64,000 nucleotides of DNA from NCBI RefSeq assembly GCF_938041965.1, contig NZ_CALISE010000022.1, forward strand, positions 1 to 64,000, written 5' to 3'. Position 1 is the stretch's first letter. Each line of letters begins with the position of its first letter. The notes below the pieces were generated by a model. That model did no database searches, was not told where the DNA came from, and saw nothing but the letters and a program-made list of their open reading frames with translations. Shown here in pieces: positions 52,580 to 62,294 of this stretch. Source of the stretch: an uncultured Mogibacterium sp. GTDB lineage: Bacteria > Bacillota > Clostridia > Peptostreptococcales > Anaerovoracaceae. Made by a program: the position numbers and the translations under genes.

Positions 52580-54538
52580 TTAAGCAAGTTCAAAATCTAT
52601 ATATCCGTCTTCTGGACTAGTATCTATAACTCTAATCCTAACAGGCTGTCCCAGTGTGATTATATTGCCACTAATCTCATCAATAGCAGAATATGTCTTC
52701 TCATCAACTATATATCTCTTACCCAGCAGATCAATACTTATAAATCCTTCAATCGTGTTCTCAAGCTCAACATATATACCATGAGATTTTACTCCACTTA
52801 CAACACCATCAAACTCACTGCCTATATGATTACGCATATATATAACTTGATAATGCTTTTTAACTTTTCGTTCCAGCTCCATCGCATTTCGTTCCGTCTC
52901 TGATATATGCTTACAAGCATCATCCAAGAACGCATTATATCCTGTTCCATTCGAAATAAATCCTCCTGCATGGATTTGATTCTTAATCGTTCTGTGAACG
53001 AGCAAATCAGCGTATCTTCTGATTGGTGATGTGAAGTGGCAATAATACTTAAACGCAAGGCCATAGTGTCCTAAACATTCTGCTGAATAATATGCCTTCT
53101 GCATTGTTCTAATCATAACTCTACTTACTAGTGATTCTTCTGGTTTGCCATCAAGCATAGAGAGAATATTGCTTAGCTCCTTTGTCTTTATAGAATCTGA
53201 TTTGCCATTGAGCGAAAAGCCTAGATTCACCAAAAACTCCTTAAGCTCCATCATTTTAAGAGCATCGGGTTTCTCATGAACGCGATACGCAAGTGGCTTT
53301 TTTGCCCAAAAATAGTGCTCTGCAACAGTCTTGTTAGCAGCAAGCATAAATTCCTCAATCAATCGGTTAGCTATTCTGCGATCAGACAGAATAATATCGA
53401 TCGGCTCACCATCTTCATTTAATATTATCCTTGATTCAGGTAAATCAAAGTCAAGACTTCCGTCACGTTTCCGCCTTCTTGAGAGGATATGATATAATTC
53501 GGAAGCGTCTGTAAGCATCGGATACGCATCAAAATACTTATTTATTTGTTCCTCATTATTATTCTCTAGCATATCCGATACATCATCATAAATTAATCTG
53601 TAATTAGACTTAATTATTGATTCACTAATATCGTAATTTACAACATGCCCTTCATCATCAATTTCCATTGCACAGCTAATCGTAAGTCTTTCGACATCAG
53701 GATTCAAACTGCACTCGCCATTTGAAAGACGTTCAGGAAGCATAGGGATAACTCTATCAGGTAAATATACACTATTTCCTCTACTTAAAGCCTCCTTATC
53801 GAGAGCACTGCCTTCACGTACATATTCCGCAACGTCAGCGATGTGTACAAGCAACTCGTAATTTCCATTATCTAGCTTTCTAACGCTTATAGCATCGTCA
53901 AAATCCTTTGAATCAGGTCCATCAATAGTTACGGTCATAAGCGCTCTGTAATCCTTACGTCCATGCGAAGGAACAGTCTTTACTCTATTAGCTATTTCAT
54001 CTGCATCGTTTATTACGCGATTAGAAAAATGTGGTTTAACGCTATAATCAGCCATTTGACTGAGAATAAACTGATCTTTATCTCCAGCCCTAGCTACTAT
54101 TCTTTTAACTCTACCTTCGGCAATATAATCGCCTTTAGGGTATCTAATAATCTTCACCTTAACGACATCCCCAGGTTTAGCACTGCTAAGATTATGCTTA
54201 GATATCATTATATGGTCGTTATTGTTATTAATCGGGTTTACAAGGTATAAGCCACGCTGCACGATTAAATATCCGATAACGCACTTACAGCTCCGCTCTA
54301 AGATTTTAACTATATTGCCTTCAAAGGCACCCCGCCTTCTGTGATTTTCACGAGACTTCACTCGTACAATATCCCCATTCATGGCACCATTCATGTCTCT
54401 TCCTGATACGAATACATTAACACCATCATCAGGGCACACGAAACCAAACCCACGTTTATTCTTCATGAGTTTACCTTCTACAATCATCGATTTTCTGGCG
54501 TTTCGCTTCGGCTTCTTTATCTTTCTTTTTCTAGACAT
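52580..54538 (-). CDS. rnr: Ribonuclease R
   Basis: A 652-residue 3'-5' exoribonuclease that degrades structured RNA. Two N-terminal cold-shock domains precede the RNB catalytic domain (TIDGPDSKDFDDAISV aspartates; HIADVAEYV; SRGNSVYLPDRVIPMLPERLSN). A C-terminal S1 domain (SEFDGVVSGVKSHGIYVELENTIEG) follows. The basic N-terminus (RKRKIKKPKRNARK) is rich in Lys/Arg. It is somewhat shorter than many RNase R proteins. A terminator at 54557-54583 separates it from ispH-S1. Confidence 0.96.
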   Translation of the reverse strand: MSRKRKIKKPKRNARKSMIVEGKLMKNKRGFGFVCPDDGVNVFVSGRDMNGAMNGDIVRVKSRENHRRRGAFEGNIVKILERSCKCVIGYLIVQRGLYLVNPINNNNDHIMISKHNLSSAKPGDVVKVKIIRYPKGDYIAEGRVKRIVARAGDKDQFILSQMADYSVKPHFSNRVINDADEIANRVKTVPSHGRKDYRALMTVTIDGPDSKDFDDAISVRKLDNGNYELLVHIADVAEYVREGSALDKEALSRGNSVYLPDRVIPMLPERLSNGECSLNPDVERLTISCAMEIDDEGHVVNYDISESIIKSNYRLIYDDVSDMLENNNEEQINKYFDAYPMLTDASELYHILSRRRKRDGSLDFDLPESRIILNEDGEPIDIILSDRRIANRLIEEFMLAANKTVAEHYFWAKKPLAYRVHEKPDALKMMELKEFLVNLGFSLNGKSDSIKTKELSNILSMLDGKPEESLVSRVMIRTMQKAYYSAECLGHYGLAFKYYCHFTSPIRRYADLLVHRTIKNQIHAGGFISNGTGYNAFLDDACKHISETERNAMELERKVKKHYQVIYMRNHIGSEFDGVVSGVKSHGIYVELENTIEGFISIDLLGKRYIVDEKTYSAIDEISGNIITLGQPVRIRVIDTSPEDGYIDFELA

Positions 54539-54556
54539 CTCACCCTACTTGTAAAT

Positions 54557-54583
54557 ATAAAAATAGGCCGACAAAAGTCGGCC
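54557..54583 (-). terminator. Terminator between the ispH-S1 gene and rnr
   Basis: On the minus strand GGCCGAC-TTTT-GTCGGCC (54566-54583) is a perfect 7-bp stem. TATTTTTATATTT follows. Confidence 0.88.
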
Positions 54584-54602
54584 ATGATAATCTATTGATT
54601 AT

Positions 54603-56579
54603 TTATTCTTCTGTTGATTCAGCTTCAGCTTCAGTTTCTTCTTCATCACCGAGCAAAGCCTTAATGCTTAGACTGATTCTCTTTCTGTCTGGATCAATTT
54701 CCATAATCTTAGCAGTAATCGAATTTCCGAGCTCTAGCTCATCAGAAACATTCTCGACTCTTCTATTAGCAATCTCAGAAATATGAACTAGTCCATCAAG
54801 ACCAGCTTCTAGTTCAACGAATGCGCCATAGTCCTTAATCTGAACTACTTTACCTTCAATAATCTGACCAACCTCATACTTTGAACCAACTAACGACCAT
54901 GGTTCAGGCTGAGTCTGCTTGAGACCAAGAGAAATCTTTCCTTTCTCCTCGTTTAATGCAAGAATCTTAACGTTGATAATGTCTCCGATGTTAAGGACCT
55001 CCTTAGGGTGCTTCAGCTTGCCCCAAGAAATTTCAGAGATATGAAGGAGTCCATCAACACCACCGATATCTACGAATGCACCGTAGTCAGTGAATCTCAT
55101 TACTTTTCCCTCAACAACATCGCCAACATTTAGGTTCGCCCAAATCTCTGCAACCTGCTTACGCTTTTCGTCAACTAGTACAGCCTTTCTTGAGAAAACT
55201 GCTCTGTTACGCTTGTTGTCAACCTTGATAACCTCAACATCTACTGTCTGTCCTAGGAATTCATCGGCATTTTCAACATATCTATCAGATAGCTGAGAAA
55301 GAGGAATAAATCCTGAAATCTCCTTATAAGCTGCAATTACTCCGCTGTTAACAGATTTAACGAGCTTAACTGAAATAATCTCCTTATTAGCCTGTGCAGC
55401 GGCAAGTTCCTTGAAGTTCTCGTTCATCTCGAGTCTCTTCTTAGAAAGAAGAATTCCACCCTCACCATCATCTGACTTCATTACCTTGGCCTGGATTTCA
55501 TCACCTTCCTTAAATAAGTCAGCTAGAGTCTGTCCTGGCTCTAGAGATACCTCATTCTTCAAAAGGATTCCATCCTTCTTGCATCCAATGTTAACGATTA
55601 CCTCGTTATCCATTACCTGATGCACAGTTCCATCAACAATTTCTCCAGGTCTTGGTAGACGTAAAGAATTCTCAATGTCATCCATATAATCCAACATTGG
55701 ATTATGATCCACATTAGCTGTGACATTTTCGCTCATACTAGCAATAACCTCCTTAATAATCCATTCGGGTGTTGATGCACCCGCAGTTACCCCTATTTTA
55801 TTATAATTGCCAAGCTCTTTCAACTCTAAATCTGAAATATCCTGTACAAATAATGCATTTTTACAGTATTTTTTTGCTATTTCATATAGTTTTTTTGAAT
55901 TTGAACTATTTGGGTCTCCAATAACAACCATAACGTCTACTTTTTTTGCTAGTTCCGCGCAGCTTTCCTGACGATCTCTAGTCGCATTACATATGGTGTT
56001 ATTTATCTCATATTGAAGTGATTCTTCATCGAAAACATGAAGAATTGAATCCAGCAATTCTCTTTTTATCGTTGTCTGACATACTATTAGAGGAATTTTG
56101 TCTGAATTAAAAGTTCTAACGAATGCTTCTGCCTCTTCTTCATTCTCGAGAATTATGCCAGCATAATCACACCAGCCATTAGTAGCCTTAACCTCTTGGT
56201 GATTAGCACTTCCAACAATTATGATTGGCCGACCTTCTCTATGAGCCGATAAAACTAAATTATGAATCTTAGTTACAAATACGCAAGTTGTGTCTATTAA
56301 CTCTATACCTTTTGTATCTGCTTTATCGTAAAATTCCTTTGGCTCCCCATGAGAACGTACGATTACAACGTCACCTTCTTTTGCTTCATCGAGAGAAGAA
56401 ATCATTTTCACTCCCATGGATGCAATCTTGTCAGTAACAGCCCTATTATGAATTAGATTGCCGCACGTATATGTGGTGCGGCAATCTTTTTTTGCTCTAT
56501 CTATTCGTTCAAAGGTCTTGTCAATGGCTTTCTCTACGCCAAAACAAAATCCGGAATGATCAGCTCTTATTATTTCCAA
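54603..56579 (-). CDS. ispH: IspH - ribosomal protein S1-like fusion
   Basis: A 658-residue fusion. Residues 1-~285 are IspH, the [4Fe-4S] enzyme of the last non-mevalonate isoprenoid step, making IPP and DMAPP from HMBPP. The cluster cysteines C12, C99 and C197 are all present, as is E131 in HQEVKATNGW. From ~313, four S1 RNA-binding domains follow (GEIVDGTVHQ, ISVKLVKSVN, GDVVEGKVMRFTDYGAFVDI, GQIIEGKVVQIKDYGAFVEL), ending in a Glu-rich tail. This fusion is known in clostridia. It lies 18 bases downstream of eno. Confidence 0.96.
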   Translation of the reverse strand: MEIIRADHSGFCFGVEKAIDKTFERIDRAKKDCRTTYTCGNLIHNRAVTDKIASMGVKMISSLDEAKEGDVVIVRSHGEPKEFYDKADTKGIELIDTTCVFVTKIHNLVLSAHREGRPIIIVGSANHQEVKATNGWCDYAGIILENEEEAEAFVRTFNSDKIPLIVCQTTIKRELLDSILHVFDEESLQYEINNTICNATRDRQESCAELAKKVDVMVVIGDPNSSNSKKLYEIAKKYCKNALFVQDISDLELKELGNYNKIGVTAGASTPEWIIKEVIASMSENVTANVDHNPMLDYMDDIENSLRLPRPGEIVDGTVHQVMDNEVIVNIGCKKDGILLKNEVSLEPGQTLADLFKEGDEIQAKVMKSDDGEGGILLSKKRLEMNENFKELAAAQANKEIISVKLVKSVNSGVIAAYKEISGFIPLSQLSDRYVENADEFLGQTVDVEVIKVDNKRNRAVFSRKAVLVDEKRKQVAEIWANLNVGDVVEGKVMRFTDYGAFVDIGGVDGLLHISEISWGKLKHPKEVLNIGDIINVKILALNEEKGKISLGLKQTQPEPWSLVGSKYEVGQIIEGKVVQIKDYGAFVELEAGLDGLVHISEIANRRVENVSDELELGNSITAKIMEIDPDRKRISLSIKALLGDEEETEAEAESTEE

Positions 56580-56598
56580 TTATCCACCTTACCAGTTT

Positions 56599-57879
56599 TT
56601 AAAAGCACTTTTTACCAGGGAACTTGGCACCAGATCCAAGCTTATCTTCAATTCGTAGAAGCTGGTTGTACTTCGCAACTCTATCTGTACGAGCAGGTGC
56701 TCCGGTTTTAATCTGTCTAGCATTGATGCCTACTACTAAATCAGCAATAGTAGTATCTTCTGTCTCACCAGATCTATGCGAAACAATTGCGTTGTATCTA
56801 TTCTTTTTTGCAAGCTCAATTGCCTCTAGCGTCTCGGAGATGCTTCCAATCTGGTTAAGTTTAATTAGAATTGCATTTGCACAGCCGAGCTCAATACCCT
56901 TTGCCAATTTTTCTGGATTAGTAACAAATAAATCATCACCAACGATCTGAATCTTATCTCCAAGTCTCTCAGTCATGAGCTTCCAACCATCCCAATCATC
57001 TTCATCCATTCCATCCTCGATAGAAGCAATTGGGTATTTGTCACAGAACTCTGCCCAATTTTGAACTAGCTCAGAAGCGCTAAACTCTCTACCTGACTTA
57101 GGCATCTTGTAATAGCCCGTCTTATCGGTTTTCCAGCCACTTGCAGCAGCATCAATCGCAATTACAAAGTCATCTCCTGGAGTATATCCAGCATTCTTGA
57201 TTGCTGCTAAGATATAGTCTAATACTTCAAATTCATCCTTTAGGTCTGGTGCGAATCCACCTTCATCACCAATTCCTACTGAATATCCTGCTTTTTTAAG
57301 ATCTTTACCTAACTGATGATAAACTTCAGCACACCATCTTAAGCATTCCTTGAAGGAAGATGCACCTACAGGCATAATCATAAACTCCTGTACATCAACG
57401 GTATTTGATGCGTGCTCACCACCGTTCAGAATATTCATCATTGGAACAGGAAGTGTGTTTCCATTAATACCACCGAAAAATTTAAATAGCGGAATACCTA
57501 ATGATTTTGCTGCAGCCTTAGAACAAGCAAGCGACACTGCAAGAATAGCATTTGCACCGAAGTTACTCTTTCCCTTTGTTCCATCTGCGTCAATCATTAG
57601 CTTCTCTATTGCATATATGTCCTGAGCCTCTTTGCCAAGAAGTAAAGTCTTAATCTCATTATTGACGTGATATACTGCTTTAGAAACACCCTTGCCACCA
57701 TAACGAGATTTATCACCATCTCTAAGTTCAAGAGCTTCATATATACCAGTTGATGCGCCACTTGGTGTATCGCCAACTGCCACAGTCCCATCTTCTAACC
57801 ATACCTCAGCTTCAACTGTAGGATTTCCTCTTGAGTCAAGAATTTCTCTGCCAATTACATTTGTGATTATAGATGACAT
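56599..57879 (-). CDS. eno: Enolase
   Basis: A 426-residue enolase converting 2-phosphoglycerate to phosphoenolpyruvate. IIGREILDSRGNPTVEAEVW opens the protein. Catalytic and metal residues appear in VGIGDEGGFAP, IEDGMDEDD, IQIVGDDLFVTN, LIKLNQIGS and SHRSGETEDTTI. The length is standard. It is the last glycolytic gene before ispH-S1 in the operon. Confidence 0.97.
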   Translation of the reverse strand: MSSIITNVIGREILDSRGNPTVEAEVWLEDGTVAVGDTPSGASTGIYEALELRDGDKSRYGGKGVSKAVYHVNNEIKTLLLGKEAQDIYAIEKLMIDADGTKGKSNFGANAILAVSLACSKAAAKSLGIPLFKFFGGINGNTLPVPMMNILNGGEHASNTVDVQEFMIMPVGASSFKECLRWCAEVYHQLGKDLKKAGYSVGIGDEGGFAPDLKDEFEVLDYILAAIKNAGYTPGDDFVIAIDAAASGWKTDKTGYYKMPKSGREFSASELVQNWAEFCDKYPIASIEDGMDEDDWDGWKLMTERLGDKIQIVGDDLFVTNPEKLAKGIELGCANAILIKLNQIGSISETLEAIELAKKNRYNAIVSHRSGETEDTTIADLVVGINARQIKTGAPARTDRVAKYNQLLRIEDKLGSGAKFPGKKCF

Positions 57880-57947
57880 ACCATACCCTCCGTTTTTAAG
57901 TTAAATTTAATATAATATAACATAATACAAATAATATATATCTGTAA

Positions 57948-58709
57948 TTACTGTAGTTTAAACGCTGCATTTGCGATTTCCACAAACGTTCCGACCTCTA
58001 GGCTTGCACCTCCTATAAGGCCTCCGTTAATATCAGGTTTTTTTAGAAGTTCATCGGCATTTGAAGGTTTCATACTGCCTCCGTACTGAATTATCATTCC
58101 TTCTGCAGTTTCCCTTCCATACATCCCTTCTATCATTCCTCTGATAAATCCACACATCTCCTCTGCCTGATCCGGTGTTGCAGTCCTACCTGTTCCTATC
58201 GCCCAAATTGGTTCATATGCTATAACAATCTGTTCAACCTCCGCTGGGGTGAGTCCGTCTAGATCTTCAGTTATCTGTCCACTGACAAATAGCATTGCAT
58301 TGCCAGCCTCTCTAATTTCTAGACTTTCCCCAACACATAAAATAGGCGTGATTCCTGCACTTAATAGTGCTTTAAGCTTCATGTTTACCGTACTATCTGT
58401 CTCAGCAAAATATTCTCTTCTTTCAGAGTGACCCACTATGCAGATGTCAATATCAAGTTCCTTGAGCATAGAAACTGAAATCTCTCCAGTATAGGCTCCA
58501 CTCTTCTCAAAATGAACATTCTGTGCACCAACCTTTATACCTGTCCCATCAAGTTCTCTCTTGAGAGTCTCAAGCTGCGTAAACGGCGCAATTACTGCCA
58601 ATTGCTCTGGATATGCAATATTTTCGCCTTTTAATTGGTCGGCAAAGAGTTTTGCTTCAGCAATTGATTTATTCATCTTCCAATTACCAGCAATTAAAAA
58701 TTTCTTCAT
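57948..58709 (-). CDS. tpiA: Triose-phosphate isomerase
   Basis: A 253-residue TIM-barrel enzyme interconverting dihydroxyacetone phosphate and glyceraldehyde 3-phosphate. GNWKMNKS (Lys), CIVGHSERREYF (His), AYEPIWAIGTG (Glu) and IQYGGSMKPSNA are the family active-site segments. It lies between pgk and eno; gpmI, often placed between tpiA and eno in Firmicutes, is absent from this position. Confidence 0.97.
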   Translation of the reverse strand: MKKFLIAGNWKMNKSIAEAKLFADQLKGENIAYPEQLAVIAPFTQLETLKRELDGTGIKVGAQNVHFEKSGAYTGEISVSMLKELDIDICIVGHSERREYFAETDSTVNMKLKALLSAGITPILCVGESLEIREAGNAMLFVSGQITEDLDGLTPAEVEQIVIAYEPIWAIGTGRTATPDQAEEMCGFIRGMIEGMYGRETAEGMIIQYGGSMKPSNADELLKKPDINGGLIGGASLEVGTFVEIANAAFKLQ

Positions 58710-58730
58710 CTAATCATCCTGCCCTTTAAT

Positions 58731-59915
58731 CTATTTATCATTTAAGCATGCTATTCCAGGAAGTTCTTTTCCTTCTAGGAATTCTAGGCTTGCTCCTCCT
58801 CCGGTGGAAATATGCGTCATCTTATCAGCTAATCCAAATGAAGTCACTGCTGCAGCTGAATCTCCACCACCAATTATAGTAGTCGCATCAATTGATGCTA
58901 GGCATTCTGCAATCGCTCTTGTTCCAGAAGCAAACGTTGGCATTTCAAACACTCCCATTGGCCCGTTCCACACTACGGTCTTGCACTTCTCAAGTTCACT
59001 GCAATATAACTGCTCAGACTTTGGTCCGATATCCATTCCCATCATGTCGTCAGGGATTTCTGACACACTATAGACACCGTGCTCTGATTCATTCGAGAAC
59101 TCTTTTGCTGCTACAACGTCCACAGGTAACATGAGCTTAACACCCTTTGCTGCTGCTTCAGTCTTAATCTTTCCGATAAGTTCGTAACCTTCTTCATCGA
59201 AAATAGATTTCCCAATGCTATAGCCTTCAGCTTTTAGGAAAGTATAAACCATACCTCCACCAATAACTAAGTAGTCTATCTTATCTAATAGATTAATAAT
59301 AACCGGAATCTTATCTTTTACCTTTGCGCCACCCATTATTGCAGCCAGCGGTCTTTCCGGTTTTTCAATTGCAGCACCCAAAAACTTCAATTCCTTCTCA
59401 ATCAGGAATCCCGACACTGCAGGAATATAATCGGCTATACCTGTTGTTGAAGCATGCGCTCTATGCGCCGTTCCAAATGCTTCCTGTACAAATACATCAC
59501 CGAGAGATGCTAGCTCTCGTGCAAACGTAGGATCATTCTTCGTCTCTTCACTTCTGTATCTTACATTCTCAAGAAGCGCAACTTCGGAAGGAGCAAGATT
59601 TTTAACAGCTTCAGAAACCTTATTATCGACCACTAAATCAGATTTTATGAAATTAACATGAGCTCCAAGTATTTCACTTAGTCTTTCCGCTACCGGATAG
59701 AGCGAGAAATCATCATTAGGCTCACTTTTTGGTCTACCAAGATGCGATAAAATAACAACTTTAGCGCAATTATCACGTAAATAATTTATAGTTGGTAATG
59801 CAGCAACAATCCTTGTATCATCACTAATTTTACCATTTACAAGCGGAACATTGAAGTCGCACCTTACCACCGCTGTTTTATCAGACCAATCAATGTCCCT
59901 AATCGTCTTCTTCAT
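58731..59915 (-). CDS. pgk: Phosphoglycerate kinase
   Basis: A 394-residue kinase making ATP from 1,3-bisphosphoglycerate. VVRCDFNVPLVNGKISDDTRI, SHLGRPK, FVQEAFGTAHRAHASTTG and IIGGGDSAAAV are typical substrate and nucleotide sites. It follows gap with a hairpin-bearing 71-base gap. Confidence 0.97.
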   Translation of the reverse strand: MKKTIRDIDWSDKTAVVRCDFNVPLVNGKISDDTRIVAALPTINYLRDNCAKVVILSHLGRPKSEPNDDFSLYPVAERLSEILGAHVNFIKSDLVVDNKVSEAVKNLAPSEVALLENVRYRSEETKNDPTFARELASLGDVFVQEAFGTAHRAHASTTGIADYIPAVSGFLIEKELKFLGAAIEKPERPLAAIMGGAKVKDKIPVIINLLDKIDYLVIGGGMVYTFLKAEGYSIGKSIFDEEGYELIGKIKTEAAAKGVKLMLPVDVVAAKEFSNESEHGVYSVSEIPDDMMGMDIGPKSEQLYCSELEKCKTVVWNGPMGVFEMPTFASGTRAIAECLASIDATTIIGGGDSAAAVTSFGLADKMTHISTGGGASLEFLEGKELPGIACLNDK

Positions 59916-59947
59916 ATCGTGTACCTCACTTGTACAAAATAAATGAT

Positions 59948-59970
59948 ATGCCGCGCAGAATGCACGGCAT
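59948..59970 (-). other. Intercistronic hairpin between gap and pgk
   Basis: On the minus strand ATGCCG pairs with CGGCAT across an 11-base loop that can extend the pairing partly. No strong T run follows. It may stabilise or process the gap mRNA, a common way to raise gap expression over the downstream genes, or act as a weak attenuator. Confidence 0.5.
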
Positions 59971-59986
59971 CGTATAGTTATAATTC

Positions 59987-61000
59987 TTATTTATTATCAA
60001 CTTTTCCCATGTGCTGAATGAGTCTTAGAAGCTGTACGCTATATCCGTACTCATTATCATAGAACATAATAAACTTGAAGAACCTGTCATTTAATTCTAT
60101 ACCTTCTCTAGCATCGAATATGCAAGTACAAGGATCCCCGATAAAGTCACACGACACAACTTCATCATCAACGAATTCGATGATTCCTTTAAATTCATTC
60201 TCAGAAGCTTCCTTGACCTTAGCACAAATATCTTCGTAAGATGCTGGATTCTTGAGAATAAGATTTAAATCTATAACCGATACATTTGCTGTTGGTACAC
60301 GGTAAGCTTTACCGGTTAGTCTTCCCTCTAATTCTGGAATTACAAGAGATACAGCCTTTGCTGCACCTGTCGTAGTAGGAATTATATTGTTAAATACAGA
60401 TCTTCCAGTTCTCCAATCCTTCATAGATCTTGCATCAACAACTTTCTGTTTTGCTGTTGCGGCATGAATAGTTGACATAAGACCCTGATCGATTCCCCAG
60501 TTATCATTGATAACCTTGCAGAGAGGAGCCAAGCAGTTCGTTGTACAAGATGCATTAGACACAACATTGAAATTACTATCATAATCTTCGTGGTTAACAC
60601 CATAAACATATGTAGGTGTTGCTTTATCCTTTGCAGGAGCAGAAATAATTACTTTCTTAGCACCTGCATCAAGATGCGCCTGAGCTTTTTCAGTAGTGTT
60701 ATAAGCACCTGTTCCTTCAACTATGTATTCCGCTCCGCACTTGTCCCAAGGAATATTTTTCGCATCATCTTCCATGAATACTGGAATTTTCTTGCCATTT
60801 ACAACGATTCCATCTTCATACTTCTCAACAGTTCCAGGGAATCTGCCGAACGTCGAATCGTACTTAAGCATATAGACGATATAATCTAGATCGGAGTTAC
60901 GCCAATTAATACCTGCAATTTCGATATCATCCATATCAAGAGCTGCTCTCATAACTACCCTTGAAATTCTTCCGAATCCGCTAATACCGACTTTAATCAT
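59987..61000 (-). CDS. gap: Glyceraldehyde-3-phosphate dehydrogenase (type I, variant cofactor site)
   Basis: A 337-residue GAPDH that forms 1,3-bisphosphoglycerate with NAD(P). The catalytic cysteine is C152 in SNASCTTNC, with the histidine in STIHAATA and the phosphate site in TTTGAAKA. The dinucleotide loop reads SGFGRIS instead of N-G-F-G-R-I-G. After the second strand the sequence is INWRNSD (W33, R34) where NAD enzymes have I-N-D-L-T-D, so the ribose-binding Asp is missing. It is preceded by AAGGAGG and shares the trmL promoter region. Confidence 0.94.
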   Translation of the reverse strand: MIKVGISGFGRISRVVMRAALDMDDIEIAGINWRNSDLDYIVYMLKYDSTFGRFPGTVEKYEDGIVVNGKKIPVFMEDDAKNIPWDKCGAEYIVEGTGAYNTTEKAQAHLDAGAKKVIISAPAKDKATPTYVYGVNHEDYDSNFNVVSNASCTTNCLAPLCKVINDNWGIDQGLMSTIHAATAKQKVVDARSMKDWRTGRSVFNNIIPTTTGAAKAVSLVIPELEGRLTGKAYRVPTANVSVIDLNLILKNPASYEDICAKVKEASENEFKGIIEFVDDEVVSCDFIGDPCTCIFDAREGIELNDRFFKFIMFYDNEYGYSVQLLRLIQHMGKVDNK

Positions 61001-61048
61001 TTTTTCCTCCTTAACATTCGAAAAAGATTGCCATTACATAAAACGACA

Positions 61049-61525
61049 TTATAGAAGCCCAGGGAATCCGTTCTGACGGAGAGCTTCAAATAAAACAATG
61101 TTGACTGAATTAGCAAGATTCAGAGATCTAAGCCTTGTATTCTCACTCATGGGAATTCTGATAGCTGTATCATTATAATTGCCAATCAGTTCCTTAGGGA
61201 GACCTCTTGTCTCTCTTCCAAATAAGAACATGTCGCCATCTTCATATTCGAAATCAGTATAACAATTGTCGCCGTGAGTGGTAGCAAGGAATAATCTCGC
61301 ATTCCCATATTCAGAAAGGAATTTATCTATACTATCGTGAACGATTAAATCAACGTATCTCCAGTAATCAAGTCCGGCTCTGCGAACCGATTTCTCATCT
61401 ATATTGAAACCAAGTGGTCGCACTAGATGAAGTGTAGTATTGGTTGCTGCGCAGGTTCTTGCAATGTTACCAGTATTTTGAGGTATTTCTGGCTCAACTA
61501 GGACTACATGTAGTGACAAATTCAT
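61049..61525 (-). CDS. trmL: tRNA (cytidine/uridine-2'-O-)-methyltransferase (SPOUT family)
   Basis: A 158-residue SPOUT methyltransferase that 2'-O-methylates the wobble base of some Leu tRNAs. EPEIPQNTGNIARTCAATNTTLHLVRPLGF, AGLDYW, MFLFGRETRGLP and IPMSENTRLRSLNLANSVNIVLFEAL are the knotted-fold signatures. It lies 48 bases upstream of gap and is probably the first gene of the glycolytic transcript. Confidence 0.95.
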   Translation of the reverse strand: MNLSLHVVLVEPEIPQNTGNIARTCAATNTTLHLVRPLGFNIDEKSVRRAGLDYWRYVDLIVHDSIDKFLSEYGNARLFLATTHGDNCYTDFEYEDGDMFLFGRETRGLPKELIGNYNDTAIRIPMSENTRLRSLNLANSVNIVLFEALRQNGFPGLL

Positions 61526-61555
61526 CTCCTTAAAACTAAAACTTTCAACAAAAAT

Positions 61556-61584
61556 ATAATATCAGTTAGGTGTTGTATTTTCAA
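61556..61584 (-). promoter_or_regulatory. Promoter for trmL and the glycolytic operon
   Basis: On the minus strand -35 TTGAAA (61579-61584) and -10 TATTAT (61556-61561), with a 17-base spacer, lie upstream of trmL. No terminator is visible before gap, so it could drive trmL-gap-pgk-tpiA-eno-ispH. Confidence 0.6.
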
Positions 61585-61600
61585 TAATGCAATTTTAAAT

Positions 61601-62266
61601 TTATTTTTGATTCTCTCGATTATATCTACATACATCACTTATACAGCATTCATCACACTTGGGATTTCTAGCCGTACAGCATCTTCTTCCGTGAAAAATT
61701 AATACATGATGCATATGCGACCATCTATTCTTAGGAATTACTTCCATAAGTGCTTTTTCGGTTTTTAAAACGTCATCCTCATCAACGAGCCCAATACGAT
61801 TAGAAACTCTAAACACATGAGTATCGACAGCGATGTGAGGTTCTCCAAACCCGACAGACATTACTACATTTGCTGTCTTGCGACCTACTCCCGGAAGTTT
61901 TTGAAGTTCAGAAAAGTCACGAGGAACTTCTCCCTCATATGATTCCGTTAGCATATTCCCAATTCCTACAAGGCTTTTTGCTTTATTTTTATATAATCCG
62001 AGAGCTTTAATCAATCCTTCCACATCTTTTATATCTGCTGCTGCTAGCTGACCTGGATTCTCATACGTACTAAAAAGCCTTGGTGTTATCTTGTTAACAC
62101 TGGCGTCTGTCGTTTGTGCAGATAATACAACTGCAAGTAGCAAATGAAAGATTGAATCATAATGTAATGCGCAATCAGCATCAGGGTACTCTGCCTCTAG
62201 CTTATCCAATACTAATTTTATTTCATCATCAGTTTTAAAATATTTTTTTGTTTTACGTTTATTCAT
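61601..62266 (-). CDS. nth: Endonuclease III
   Basis: A 221-residue DNA glycosylase/AP lyase that removes oxidised pyrimidines. The helix-hairpin-helix LPGVGRKTANVV carries the catalytic Lys, and AVDTHVFRVSNRIG the catalytic Asp. The C-terminal [4Fe-4S] motif is C-x6-C-x2-C-x5-C (CTARNPKCDECCISDVC). It is divergent from the GntR regulator. Confidence 0.96.
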   Translation of the reverse strand: MNKRKTKKYFKTDDEIKLVLDKLEAEYPDADCALHYDSIFHLLLAVVLSAQTTDASVNKITPRLFSTYENPGQLAAADIKDVEGLIKALGLYKNKAKSLVGIGNMLTESYEGEVPRDFSELQKLPGVGRKTANVVMSVGFGEPHIAVDTHVFRVSNRIGLVDEDDVLKTEKALMEVIPKNRWSHMHHVLIFHGRRCCTARNPKCDECCISDVCRYNRENQK

Positions 62267-62294
62267 GATACTACCCTTTTTTCGTGTTTAAATA

